Below are positions 47,371 to 60,741 of a stretch of 64,000 bases of DNA, one piece after another. Each line of letters opens with the position of its first letter. Position 1 is the first letter of the stretch. The notes beneath the pieces were generated by a model. The model saw only the letters and a program-made list of their open reading frames with translations, was not told where the DNA came from and searched no databases. The stretch spans positions 396,570 to 460,569 of the forward strand of contig CAJNOP010000101.1 in the NCBI GenBank assembly GCA_905250075.1, in the 5' to 3' direction. The translations under genes were made by a program, and so were the position numbers. The stretch comes from Rotaria sp. Silwood1 (Eukaryota > Rotifera > Eurotatoria > Philodinida > Philodinidae).

Positions 47371-49161
47371 ATGATATCATCGTTGGAAGTTTTATCAACC
47401 GAAATATTATTTGAAATATTTGATTATTTAACAACATTTGATATATTCTATGCATGGATTAATTTAAATAGACGAATAAATGATATTGTTGGATTATATT
47501 CATTACAATTAGATTTTCAACAAATTTCTCGATCAAAATTTGATTTTATTTGTCGACATATTCAACCTAAACAAGTTATTTCAATTTATTTTTCTGATGA
47601 ATTAATGCCAGATCAAGTTAAAATTTTTAATAAATATTTTTCTAATTTTCATAATCTATTTATTTGTTTAAAAAAAATTAAATTTATTAATACATCAACT
47701 ATTTTATCCAATTTTCCTATTAATGTTTCTTCTCTTTCCATTAAAACCTATTTAAAAACAAATAATACGAATTATTTCATCAGAAAAATACTCAATCAAC
47801 AAGCTCAATATTTAACTTATTTAAAAGTCGACGGATCTTACGTATTTCGATCAATTAATACATCATTTCCATCACTAAAACATTTAATAATAGATTATTG
47901 TACAGTTACAGAATTTCATCAAATTCTTCATTACTTCAAATCTTCATTGACACATTTAAATATTTTTCTTGATAGAGAAGAAAATTTGACAATACTTAAT
48001 TTTGAACACTTATCAAATACTCTAATACATTTAACAATAAGTTTTTCTGAAGGTAATGCAATAATTTAATTATATTTTTATTTTTATTTTTTTTATTCTT
48101 TGCATAGAAATTCTTATGTCATTTGAATTAATAAAAGAATTTATTCAACAATTAGTAAAATTAAAATATTTAACAATACAAGCAACAGGTACATTAGATT
48201 TAATGAATGGTCAATTATGGGAAGAATATTTAATTGAAAGAAAATTAAAAAAATTTAATTTTAAATTTACACTTTCAAAAAATTTTATTTGTTATCAAGA
48301 TAAAGATTTTTTACTTCAATCATTTCGTTCATCATTTTGGCTTGAAAAACAACATTGGTATATTGCATGTGAAAAAGGAGAATTAAAATCTAGTCGTCCA
48401 ATTATTTATTCTATACCTTATTTTCAACCATCACTTATCTTTTATTCATCAAATAATAATAATAATAATTTATCTTTAACGACAACTAACAAAGAAATCA
48501 TTTCTAAACATATAAATCATCTTATTTTAACATTTCATAAAACAATATCATTAGAAAATTCATTATTTTTTACACATGTTTATTCATTAACATTATTAAC
48601 ATCAAAATTATTATCAATTGAAATTCTTCAATTAATTATTAATCTTAAACAAATACGAGAACTTGATATATCATTAATAAAAAAATTTTCTATTGATGAA
48701 TTTTATATTCTAATTGATTCTATGATTAATTTAAAAATTATTAAAATGCAATATAATCCATTATTTATTCCACCATTACATATTGATTCTTATATATTGA
48801 TTCCAATAGATGAAGAAACATTTGTTATTAATAATAATAATATTAAACAATTTTCTTATTTATTTTTTCATATTAAAAATCTTGAAATAACTGTTCAATC
48901 AATAGATATTATTATTCAATTATTAAATCAACTTCATTATTTAGAACGAATTAAAATTTTTTGTTATCAAAATTATTTATTAAATATTAAATATAATTGG
49001 TTTCAACAAAATATTCCAAAATTGAATAAAATTAATTTTACTTATCGAATAACATCTTCATCTCTTTTTTTATCAATTGGAAATCGAAAAGTAAGTTCTT
49101 TTTCTATGAGAATTAAATTCACTTTCAATAGATTTCATTGGATTTAAATGATTTCTATTGA
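47371..49161 (+). CDS. F-box/LRR-like protein, AT-rich copy
   Basis: Exons 47371-48052, 48108-49090 and probably 49132-49161 give 564 residues. The first splice (GAAG|GTAATG ... GCATAG|AA) keeps phase. The last exon, after a 41-bp intron, ends SLDLNDFY; without that splice the frame ends slightly later at 49147. The F-box is at about 5-45: LEVLSTEILFEIFDYLTTFDI, shown here as EILFEIFDYLTTFDI, then AWINLNRRINDIVG. LRR-like strands follow (LTYLKVDGSYV, LKHLIIDYC, LTHLNIFLD, LIHLTISF), as does the FRSSFWLEKQHWYI motif shared with the minus-strand F-box gene. It is presumed to be an SCF substrate receptor. Codons are almost all A/T-ending, much more so than in the 38685-39948 gene. Confidence 0.8.
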
Positions 49162-52100
49162 ATTTTATTATTAACGAACGAACCTTTTCTTCTTATATGT
49201 ATAAATGAAAGGATATAATCTCTATAGTTTTGGATTAGTTTTCCAAGTTGAACAACAGGAGTCATTTTCAGCCGGAAATTTACGGAGCCAGACGCTGGAA
49301 ATTATTCACCTGAGTTTGATAAATAAATTCATTTTTATATAAAAAGTGCTTACAAAAGCATGAGATGTTCTCGTTACAACCATGCAACTTTTTCTTGAAA
49401 CGAGACTTGATTTGGATCAGGTTAGATTAGAAAATTTCTTTTTATTATTAAAAAAATAAATAAACTTTCGATAAATATCAATTTTCTAGGCCAACATACA
49501 GAAATTCCATATATCATTTTTTCCACAAAACTTGAGTTTAGTCTCTATGAAGTTTTTTGTATACTTTTTTTATTTGAATATCTTGAAACTAGCAGAGTGC
49601 TTAGAATTTCCATATTAGATATGTAAGAAAAGTATTTTCCATCTAACTCAATGTCTATTGTCTATATGATAAATTCTTATAGTAAAACAATAGAAAACAA
49701 GCTATTAGCCCAATCCTTTATGAATTAAAATCTGAAACACAACGTAGTTGCTGTTGCTTTATCTTATCAGTTTTAGGACACATTGCTATCAATATGCGAT
49801 CTATGATCAAGGAGAGACATCACTATAGGAAATCTCTCACGTTTGTTGGGAGGAGTGAAATGGATTCAAATTTCTATGTTTATACTTCAACACTTCTTTT
49901 AGATCATATCTCATCAAAGTTCAATCTTAAATTAACGCACAAATATCTTTGATAGAGTGAAACATGAAGTTAAGAAATAAATTATTATTACATTCGGAAG
50001 CGTTTCTTGACGAGCTACGAAAGTATAAAATTACAAAATAAAATATTGCTAAATTTTTCTTTGTTCGATATCAGTTTAAATTATAGATTTAGTTTGAATT
50101 CTAATTAACACACAATAGCCAAACCTTTGGCATAATCCACTAATGTTCAACATTTCTATTTGTTCAAACTAACGAGATGAAGCGAACTTCTTTTTACTTT
50201 TTCAAAACATTTTTATCACGGACTAGAATAATTCTAATTAATGTTTAGTTTAATATATTCTCTTTTTTTTTCTAGTTTATTGATGATGAAACAACATTGA
50301 AAAATATCAAACATAAAACTGTTAAATGTAGTTGGCACAAATCTTGTTCAGGATGTCAACTTCAATAACGAAACAACTTCTTTTTTTTGTATAGAATCGA
50401 TTTTTATTTACTATAATTGATGTAATTATTTATTTTAGAAAGTTTTTTTTGTTAAACAGAACTATTTTTACAAAAAAAAAACATGACATACTGACACGGG
50501 ATGCTTGTTTAAAAAGATACAAACTTCTAACTTTGACAAAATCTTCATCTGTTCTCAGCTAAAACTCTCCTTTTTCTTGAAAGAAAAAAGGTCGTAGAAC
50601 GAAAAGAAAAATTGTTTCATCGTTGATTTTTAAAAAAATAGTATATTAAACATTCGAGTTGATGAAAGACTAGTCGAAATGATATTTGCTGTTTGAGATT
50701 ATATTTGATGTTGAAGGTTGTCTTGGTGAGACTAACAAATATTTAAAAGAGTTCATTTTCGTGAATCTTTCAAGCTGAGTTAAGTTGATTGTATGGAGTT
50801 TTCGAGTCAGATTTATAATATATCAAATAAATAAACAACGAAGTTTCGACGTAAAATTGTCTCTCTAGATAAGCGGATGATTCATCGAGTATCTTGAAAA
50901 TTTCACTGTAAAAAAATTTTATCCGTAAATTCATTGTTTTTTTTTTCTCATGCTCTTAACAATCAGCTATTTGTTAAGCTTTCTTCTCTGAGTAAAAACA
51001 GATTTTTGTTCATATGAAAATTTCAGGATATTCTTTGAGATAAACTTATAAGTGTATAACCAAGAGTTTCTGGTTCAAATGTTTTTGAAAACTTATATCA
51101 AGAATTAAATTTTGATCAACGAATTCTTGAGAAGTAATTCGTAAAACATGAAAAGCAAGGCTTTTTCGAACATTTTACTAAACATTAGAATGATTTTGTT
51201 GAAGATCTCCATTTCCTTATTCATTAATATAAATTGAAAACAATTTAGTTCGTATTGATGATATTGATTCATGTTGAAGATCACGCAGTCAAATTTCATC
51301 AGTTAAATGAAATGGTTCTCATTGAATTAAATAATTTGTTAAATAAATTTTCGTTTGTGTTCACTAATAACGTCAATCAGATGTGACACTGGTTAGCCCA
51401 CATCCGATCCTTTAACAAACATATTTAAATAAAACAAAAAGATATTTTTTTGTGTGCGATTATTCTTACAATCGAGATTTTTTTCTTTAAATAATCTTTG
51501 ATTAATTATTTGTTTATCATATTCTATATAAGTAATATGATCTGGGAAATCAGGATTATGTAACTTCATGATCAATTTTCATATATGATGTTCGAATTAT
51601 TATTTTCTTTTGTTTTATAAAAACCATTAGTAAAATGAAGTTTTGTAAATGTGAAATTCTCGATCAATAAAAAAAAAATAAAAAAGATCTCGATATGAAT
51701 AATCCTCAAAACTTTTTTCAAATTAATATTTTTTTCTTTTAATAAAAACTTTGTTTTTTTTTTGTTTGTAAAATAAGAATAGATATTTCAACAGCTAAAC
51801 ATTATTTACTCGAGATAAACTATTCAATATTGAAGAAGAATAAATCTTTAAATATACATTCTTACATATATATGAGAGTTAATCAAATACAGTTCGATTT
51901 AAATGAGATCATAAGAAAGAGTCTTCATTTATTATTTAAGTTACTAGTAAGAACGTAAAATCGAATGAAATCACATTGTAAAATATTTTCTCATTTTCGT
52001 GACAATTTTCACGAAACCATCAATTACTAATCGCACGAGTAATACTCGAAGATAGCGAGCATGAGTTTCTTTTTTTTTCGAAATATTTTGTATTAAATAA

Positions 52101-53782
52101 AATCATCTGATATATTGAAATCCGAATTTTTAGTAGACTTATATTTTACCTATTTGAAAGTTAGTTCGACTTGACTTTGAAGAATCTATAAAGCGAAATC
52201 AAATCTAACAGACGAACAAACAATTCTGCTTGATTTCGCCGAATCAAATTGAATCTAAATAGAGATTTTCTGATTTGTTTTTGTCTCTAGTCCATAATCG
52301 TTTGTGATTGCATGACGGAATGTTTTTCATTGACACGTGAACAGTACCATTGAAGGTTGTACCTCTCTAAAAGCAATGAATGGTATTAGGGCATTGATAT
52401 GTCCCATATATATTATTTTATTTACATGAATGATTTAATCTATTTATGATGATTTTGCCCTACAGAACATCGTTCATATGCTTTAAATCATAATAAAAGA
52501 TTTTACTTCATAAATAGAATTAATACAGAAATTAAATTCATATCTGTATTCGAATTAATGTAGTACCGGTTAGTTTTCTCAATTTTTTTTCGATAAATGA
52601 AACTAGAAGATTTTTGCTGATTTTTATTGATTTTCATCGTGTAAATATTTGAGTTGATTAATTTCAACTTGAAATCTAAATAGAAGTCATCAATATTGAG
52701 ATAATGCTTGTCAGTGTCGAATGCATTTATCATGTTCAAGAAGAATAACACATCAATGGAGCAGGTAAACATGATCTCAAGAAATAATTTCCTATTCGAA
52801 TATGTCAACAGTTTGTAAATGATTGTGAAAAAGTGTTAATAATGATCAACTGATAAGATAATGTTCTATTTGCATGAATAACGAAAAAATTTCGTATTAC
52901 TGTTAAAGGATTCTTAGGTGATAGTCTGATGGATATCGAAACAAACGTATATCTATATAGGAAAATAAATTGAAAAATCTTAATTCGATTTCAAAATCGT
53001 ACATTATCGTATTTGATTATTTCATTCATGTCTAATAATAGCTGATCAATAGAAACTTTTTCAAGTGAAGATAGTTAGTTCTATTAATTGTTTTAAACGC
53101 AACTAAAATTTAATAGGTATACGAGTTTTCAGCACATTAAATAATAACTTCAAACAATAAGCATGAAATTTGTCTGCTGTTGTCCATAAATAATGTAGTT
53201 ATTAAGGAAAACTAGTCACATATATTGTTCTCAATGACTTGTTAATATGTAGTAGATAAAAAATTTTTATGTGTTTATTAGTGTTGATGTCTATCAAATG
53301 TTATCAACTAAATAAATGATTTTCGTATTTTATTGATTTGATTTGAATTTTATAAATGAACTACTTTTGAAATAAAGAATTTGTTTATCAATTTAAATAC
53401 AATTGAAGAAGTAGCGTGTGTCTGATCTTATAGATCAGTATAGAGTTTCTCCTTTATTCTCCAAACGGACATTTGTATATATGTGAATAAGCTAGAGAAG
53501 AAATACAAACGACAAGAGAGAATGTCTGAACCATACCAGAAGAAAAGAACGTTGCTAAATTATCTAAAGGTAAAGAAAAAAAAAATACATATATGTATAA
53601 CGCATTTGCCACCTGTGCTATAAAGTAAAAACGAAGGTCGAAAGGAGACAATATTCAACATAAATGAATCATTCTATTTAAAAAAAAGAAAGAGAGAGAA
53701 AGAAATATGCTTACTACAGTATAGTACTATTCAGCGTAGTATATCTTTTTTATTTGTTCTGCAATGATATGTCTTGATAAAT

Positions 53783-53846
53783 GGTGTAGGTGTGGTTGAA
53801 AGTATTTTCTTCATTCACACTTATATCCACACCTAAACGCATAACC
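53783..53846. repeat. TGTGGG hairpin 14
   Basis: GGTGTAGGTGTGG, spacer TTGAAAGTATTTTCTTCATT, then CACACTTATATCCACACC. Confidence 0.6.
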
Positions 53847-55048
53847 TCAACATGTCAACTATATTAGTATTTAATCAATGAAATTGAAAATTTTCGTATA
53901 GAAATCATTGTGATCATAATATTGAACATATTTCAGTTCCAGATCTTAAATTTTAACTATGAGAAAGGAGTTGAATAAATAAATTTCTTCAATTAAAAAG
54001 AAGTAGATAAACTCAATAAAAAGAATTTATTTTGTGATATTTAATCATAAGAAGATAAATAAGATATTCTTTAAATACATTAATTAATCAAGAAAATTAT
54101 ATAAAAATGATTATTGATAAATATTCTAATTCAATGAACCAATAGACAAGAATATTTTCTAAATAAAAATAAATTAAATTCAATGAAAATTTTTTTTCTT
54201 AATATTATCTTCTGTACAATTGTTAGAAATAATCAATTCTACTTATTATATTTATCTGATTTAAATAGATGTTTACGCTCAATAATTCGATAGAATTTCG
54301 TGAAAGTACATTTTTTACGAAAAAAAAAAAATCAGTGGAAGATTTGTGGTTTCTCTTTTTCCGTTTTGTTTATATAGCCTAACAAATGAAATTAAATCTG
54401 CTCAACAACATTACCAACAAGATTTAGAATGTTCTAGGACATATAATAATCTTTCTTAAAACTAAAATCATTTTAATAGTTACGCATGGATTAGGCACAG
54501 TACTTTTGTGATAAAGATAAAAATCATAATCATCGTTCAAAAATAAAAATCATCTTTAACAGATTGTACACATTGACGATTTTGCTATCCATTAAATTAA
54601 TCTAATTAAGATATTTGAATTCAACATCAAACTCGCAAAAAAGCTTTATTGACAATCTTTTTCTTAAATTATTTTTTATATTAATCAAGAAAATAATATC
54701 ATATTATAATAATCTTACTTATTTTAGAATTTTTCTTATTCTTTTGACCCATTTTTTGCTTTTTTTTTAAAGTAACTAAATAATTATCTATTGTACAGTT
54801 CAAGGTAATTTGAGATAATAAGTATAAATATCAATGATGATTAAACAATAAAAAAAGAACAGTAGATAAGACAAATTCTTTGAATACCAAAAAATAAAAC
54901 AAAAAAAAAATAATCTATATAAATATCATGTATATTGTCTAGTCTTTATTAAAATAATATATCGATCACACGGTAAAAAAAATGTAAAATATGCATAAAT
55001 GATAATATTCGTTTCGGTTGATTAAAAATGCAGGCGTCATAGGTAACC

Positions 55049-55056
55049 TATATATA
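55049..55056 (+). promoter_or_regulatory. TATA box of the EF-hand gene
   Basis: TATATATA. It lies 63 bp before the ATG at 55119 and only 3 bp before an earlier in-frame ATG at 55059, so it argues that the later ATG is the real start. Confidence 0.5.
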
Positions 55057-55118
55057 CAGTGAAGATTTTCTTTGATGAGAAAGCAATTGATATCAAACAT
55101 TTATACATAAGAAACAAA

Positions 55119-55613
55119 ATGGATGAACAACAAAGAATCGAAAGTGAATTTAATCGTGCTGATTTAAATCATGATGGAACAATTGATGAATTAGAATTTC
55201 GACAATTTCTTGGACCAATTATTGATGAAAGAAGATTATCTGGAAATATTAATTATCGAGATCTTCAACATAATGTAAGTTTTTCATTCTCTTATTTAAA
55301 TAATCTCTCATAGATATAATTATAGCTTCAATCATCAAATGTAAGTCAAACAATCATATATCCAGTTGGCGTTGATGTAGCTTTTGCCGGTTTTACATCA
55401 AATCCAATAAATTATGAAAAGTTTTCAGGAGGTATTTACCAACCAGAAGCTCATATATATGGAGTTGGTCCTGATGTTGGTATTGGTGCACCAAATGTTG
55501 CTAGAAAAAGTAATCAATATGATCCAGCTGGTGCTATGTTTGATTATGCTGATCTTAATCGTGATGGAAGAATCGATAGATCAGAATTTGGTATATTTAT
55601 GCGTTCAATGTAA
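55119..55613 (+). CDS. two-EF-hand calcium-binding protein
   Basis: Exons 55119-55274 and 55326-55613 join in phase 0 over a 51-bp intron, giving 147 residues. Canonical EF loops are DLNHDGTIDELE (15-26) and DLNRDGRIDRSE (128-139), both with acidic or Asn ligands at 1, 3, 5, 9 and 12. About 100 residues separate them, unlike calmodulin, where hands are paired closely. The linker has Gly/Pro/Tyr-rich text (GVGPDVGIGAP) and no TM segment. The start at 55119 rather than 55059 is chosen from the TATA position. It is expected to be a cytosolic calcium sensor or buffer; partners are unknown. Confidence 0.8.
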
Positions 55614-58065
55614 ATGTGTTTTTTTTTTCTAATTAATTTTCTGCACTTGATTTTATTTTTATCAAATTCCTTGGATTCGCATTTTTTGTTTCTTTTAGTT
55701 AGCTTCTACGTATTTTTATTAAAAGTGAAAAATATTCACTTATGAAATAAAATTCAAACATCTATGTTTCATATTCATACATTGATTTTTTTTTTTCAAA
55801 ATAAGAAAATGAACATTCTCTTATGACTAACAATTGAATATATACATTAAAATTTCTGAAAATCAACACAATATAATCAGATATAACGACAATTATTTCA
55901 ATGTTGTTCTAATGATGAACTATAGATCATTAATTGACAATTCGCTTTAATAAATACAATAATCGAACATTGAACAACCTTGAGTTGTCAATATTCAGAA
56001 GGTTAAATAAAGTCAATAAATATATCAATGAAGCAATAGATCAATAATGACAGATCGAAGGTTTAGTTTTATTATGAATAAACAAAAGCTTGTTTTTTCT
56101 TCACAAAATAGTCTCGATTAGGTTTAAACGTATTTTGTATTTTGTTTCAAATATATAATCGTTTAAATAAATTGTACTTGAAGATCACATCACATAAATA
56201 CATATTAGTTAATTATGTAAGCTTTGATTCTTTTTCTATTAAACGATAAATTCGCACGAACTTTTTAATCAAGTACTTGAACTTTCTTTAAATTCTATTC
56301 AAATATTTGTCAATGTAATAAAAATCGATGACAACCGGTGGTTTTTATCAAAACCTTCAGTTACCCTACAGCCAACTATGGTTAGTCGGCGGTTTTGTTC
56401 CGCTATTTTAAGTCATGAAAATTTATAAAACAATCAATGACAAACCCACTCATGATACCGAAAGTTTAACAGCTACCATAAAAAAGGATTTATTAGATCT
56501 CTTCTTGCTATATACACATAGCTTTTGTAGTTAATATAGATAAATATTTAGAGGATAAAATAGAGATCAAAAATATTTTTTTTCCTTGTGTCACAAGGTT
56601 ATTTTTTTGCCTCTTCATTCTATACTCTCTTTTTCTTTCCAACCATAGATTATATGCTGCACTATGCATATGACTAAGTAGCATAAAATTCATTTCATGT
56701 TTTAGTTACATTCATATGCAGATCGGTAAAGGCTGTAGAATTATTTTCGGACTTTTAAAGAGAGTTGCTCATCGACTTACTAAAAAATTACTCTAAGTAA
56801 TAAAGCGTTTTTTGAGCTCAAACTCTATGCATAAGATAAATCTAGTGAAGTATGAAAAATCCCAAAAATGATAAGAGCACATAAGCCTTTCCTATAGCGT
56901 GATAGTCATTTCCTGGAATTTAAGCCTATAGTGCGGGATATACTAATAAATTGAATGACAGTATTTCGTTCTAAAATTTTCAGCTAAAAGCAATGCTTTC
57001 TTCACGAGATATTAGCATTTCTTTGAGCTGGAAATTTTAGAGCATTCTAATTACAAGTAGCAATATCATCGGGCAAAATTTCAGGCCGAAATGATGTCAT
57101 TTAATTGGTTAGTGTCTATCATGCTATAGGCTTAAATTTCAGTAAAATGACTATAACTTCGTACGGAAGACTTATGTGCTCTTATCCTTTTTGGATTTTT
57201 CATACTTCACTGAGTCTACCTTATGCATACAGTTCGACCTAAAAAATGATTAATAACTTGAGATACTTTCCTGATAAGTCATATCGTAACAAAATTCAAT
57301 TCTAATTTTGAATAAACGATTTTTTCTGTCGACTATATTTGAGCCAAAAAGATCAAATATAGAAGATTTAGATCAGTTGTCTGAATAAAAGATTATCTTT
57401 CAATATTTTATGTTGATACATTCTTTTCTATGTTCCATTAAAATTTCTTTTACAATTTGAAGCATTATTATCAATGTTCTATGTCAATAGAAATTCATGA
57501 GCAATTATCACGATTCTTCTCTTTTAACATATAAGATTATTCATATATTATTAAGAATCATACTTAGTTTTTACTAAAAGTTTACTATTAATAAGAGTTG
57601 ATAACTGATTTTTGTTTGTTTATTATACTTGTATTGTAAAATGTTTGACAACAGTCTTAAGAACTTGTTGTATACATGTTTATTAAAACCAAAAAGAAAG
57701 GACGAATCATATAAACATGACTCTAAATTGATTAGAAGATTATTCTACTTTACCATAATATCACAGTTGCTCATAACAAAGTACAACAGAATTATATATC
57801 ATATTTTCGTTTGTAAAAAAAAACATATAAATGAAAACTTCACCAATAATATATCATTGCATATCAAATAAATTACACCAAAGTAAAGAAGATACAACAA
57901 AAATTTTCGAAAACAATACATATGCATATAATGTGAATTTGTGCTCAATAACAAATAATATATTTCGTTTTATTTATTTTTTCTATTCTATTGCTGTCAA
58001 TACTTTTTTGTTAGATTATAACATCCGATTAGTGTGCTCGATTAAATTATAAATATTTAATACAC
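55614..58065. other. intergenic with one foldback
   Basis: Contains the 3' flank of the EF-hand gene and the foldback at 56805-57240. A stretch with AACCGGTGG ... CGGCGGTTTTG near 56335-56395 may be a small inverted repeat. Frames at 57629-58052 have no support. Confidence 0.45.
56805..57240. mobile_element. imperfect foldback element, reference copy of a dispersed family
   Basis: The left arm has ATGCATAAGATAAATCTAG, GAAGTATGAAAAATCC, ATGATAAGAGCACATAAG and TTTAAGCCTATAG. The right arm has CTATAGGCTTAAATTTC, CTTATGTGCTCTTATCC, GGATTTTTCATACTTCACT and ACCTTATGCAT in mirror order. Arms are about 110 bp around a 215-bp middle. Half-copies occur at 10895, 15330 and 16860. Confidence 0.65.
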
Positions 58066-58067
58066 CC

Positions 58068-59595
58068 AGGTCAACATGGACGTTACGTAAACGGTAGTAA
58101 ACCAATAAAAAAACGGTGACTATACAGAGTCCTGACGATTTTCGTAAACGGAAATCAGTTTACATTGTAAATACAGATACATTACGAGCCGTTTTACAGC
58201 ACAACTTCCTTAGAAGTGTATACGGCCTGAAAACGAAAAGCGTTTACGCACCGTTTCGAGCCGTCTTTTTCTATCATTTTAAGTTTGTCGACCGATGTAA
58301 CTCCGACAGCACATACATATGAGCAAGATCAATTCATAGAAACCCCAATAATTTTTCTTGACATTAAAAATAGAGATACTAATCAAAGCTCAAATAAAAA
58401 TTCTATAGGGCATAGACGTGTTAGTTTCAATTTAATTTATTTTCAATTTAAATTCACGAAGATTTTAATTTAATTATCTATTTTATATTTCACTTTTAAA
58501 ATTCAAATTCATTTTATACTTTTTTTCTAAAATTAAATTTATTATGTATCTAAATTGCTTAAAGTTCACATTCAATTCAATTCATTCTACATTCTTTTTT
58601 ATTAAATCAAAATTCATTTTATGGTACATTTTTTAATTCGAAATTTATTATAGATATAAATTTCTGAAATTTTATTTCATTTCATAATTTCTTACAATCA
58701 AAATTTATTTCGGATATCTTTTTTTTTGTTCTCAGAATTTATTACATTTTTTTGAACTATAATTCACTATATATTTTATTTTTCTTAAACTAATTTTTTT
58801 CATTTAAATTTGCTAAAATTTAAACTCAAATTCATTCTACATTTTATTTTTTCAATGAAAATTTATATGAAAAATTTACATTATATTATATTTCTTTTGT
58901 TTGAAATTTATATTTACTTTATGCTTTATGACTTAAAATTAAAATTCATTGTATATTTTATTTATTTTTATATTGAATGTTCTTATGTAGATTTGCTAAA
59001 ATTAAAATTCGCTTTATATTCCACTTTTAAAATGAAAATTTATTTTATATTCCATTTTTTAGTTCAATATTTATTGTAAATTTAAATATCCCGAATTTAA
59101 TATCATTTCGATATTAAACTTTCTTAAAATCAAATTTTTTTTGAACTTAAATTTCATAAAATTTTAATTAATTAATTTTTGTATATTTACGTTTATGATA
59201 AATTTAAATTTCTAAAAGTTTATTTTCGAATGGATTATTTTTTTGGAGCTGTAAATGAGAACATGAACTCCAGGTTGCATTTAGTAATAAAATCAATGCT
59301 CGAAGGATCGTAATAAAACAGCCGTAAACGAGTACAATTAGATATATTAACGGTCGTTAACGTTGAGAATACGATGGAATACACATGATGGTATTTCACC
59401 CGTAAAGTTTTAGAAAACGGCCAAATACGATCAGTTTACAGTACGGGTACAATACAGGGCGAATTTCTGCGCTAGATAATACGGTTCAATATGGATCGAA
59501 AACGAAACTTATTGCATCCGTGTATCTCCGTAAATGCCCCGTTTTTTACAAAATTTTCGGTCCGTTATCGGATCGTTTTGATCGACTTGGGGCAC
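58068..59595. mobile_element. 1.5-kb terminal-inverted-repeat element with AT-satellite core
   Basis: Both ends are richer in G+C than the core. The left end CACCCAGGTCAACATGGACG matches the complement of the right end (TGCCCCAAGTCGATCAAAAC) and the match continues inward through CCGTTTTTT for about 60 bp. Both terminal regions share CGTAAACGG and ATCAGTTTACA motifs. The core (about 58440-59230) is a degenerate AAAATTAAAATTCATTTTATATTTTATT satellite, given here as units of AAAATTCATTTTATATTT. No transposase. The right end abuts the broken gene at 59598. Confidence 0.55.
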
Positions 59596-59597
59596 TT

Positions 59598-60741
59598 TTA
59601 TTCATATGTAAGTTTTATATTACGAAAATATTCAATTCCAAAATACTGTATATTTCTTATATTTCCACCAAATTTTGGATTCTCTTTAGTGATATCTTCT
59701 AATTTTGTTAATATATCACTTGTAAATAAAGAAGTATTTGCTGATGATGACCATGTATTTTTATCAAATATTAATTGGCAACAACTATCATCATACCAAA
59801 AATTATATTTTATTGTACTAAAAACTTGCTTTTCAAACAAATATCCATCTTCTAAAGATTCTACTCGATGAGATATACCATATGAAAGATCATTAAAATA
59901 TGATCGTGCAAATACATAAAAAAAAAATTCATGTATTAAATTTACAACTAGTCTTGTATACATGGTTATCTTTGACCAATTAGGTTCAAGTAGTTTGTTT
60001 TTATCTTGATAAATGACATAATTTAATCCAGCTAAACCAAGTACAGATAAGTGAACATCATATACATTTAATTTATTTCTAATTATGTTTAAGTGTTTAA
60101 TTAAATAATCTTCGTTTATATTCATATTACATTTCTCATTACATATTAGTAACAATAAAGTTTGAAAACGTTTGGAATTCATAATAATATTTTTAAAATA
60201 TTCTACATGAAAATCATTCGTTATATTATTAATATAAATAAAATTATTATTTCTATATTTAACCATGTCATGATAAATAATAGTATGTAAACGAATATAT
60301 GATCGTAAATCATATTTATTTATAATATCTTCTATTTGTTCATTATCAACAAACGAACATAAATAACGAAATAATGATAATAATTCAATTCAATTTACAT
60401 TTTGTTCAAATAATAGTTCGTTATTATTTTCATATTTTAAAAGAGATATTTTTAATGTTGTTATAAATACATGAACAATTTCTTTTATTACTTGCATTTC
60501 ATCAATTATATGATTGTGATTATAATAAAAACTTATAATTTTTCCCACTATCCATTGTAATAGACGATCGATATTTTGTAACGATATTTCTTTTATATGG
60601 TAAAAATATGTTACCATTTATTAACATTATATTAGAGCTTGCGCATTGTAATTCAATATCTATAGTTTCATCATGTGATTTAATTTTTGAAATTATATGC
60701 TCTTCATTATAAATATATTTTAACAAAGTATTAAAATCCAT
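59598..60741 (-). pseudogene. broken gene of unknown family, truncated by an element
   Basis: Starts MDFNTLLKYIYNEEHII at 60741. The frame shifts near 60620; removing a 25-nt GTAACA...AAAAG segment there would restore it, but such an intron is very short for an animal. From 60617 the second frame runs to 59598 apart from one TGA at 60390-60392, where Trp (TGG) would fit between NVN and IELLSLF. Its last codons stop within a few bases of the inverted-repeat element, so the 3' end is cut off. The product would be an alpha-helical, Leu/Ile/Asn-rich protein with no recognised domain. Codons are extremely A/T-rich. Confidence 0.55.

Larger units (their letters stand above)
49162..55118. other. intergenic, no gene seen
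   Basis: About 6 kb of AT-rich sequence. Frames of 60-101 residues (51105, 51393, 52503, 53454 and others) have no signal, domain or splice support. The only named feature is TGTGGG hairpin 14. Confidence 0.5.

Noticed and set aside
52503-52808. 101-codon minus frame
   Set aside because: AT-driven, no signal, domain or splice borders; not distinguishable from chance.
59491-59871. 126-codon plus frame
   Set aside because: It crosses the element/pseudogene boundary on the opposite strand of the better-supported broken gene.
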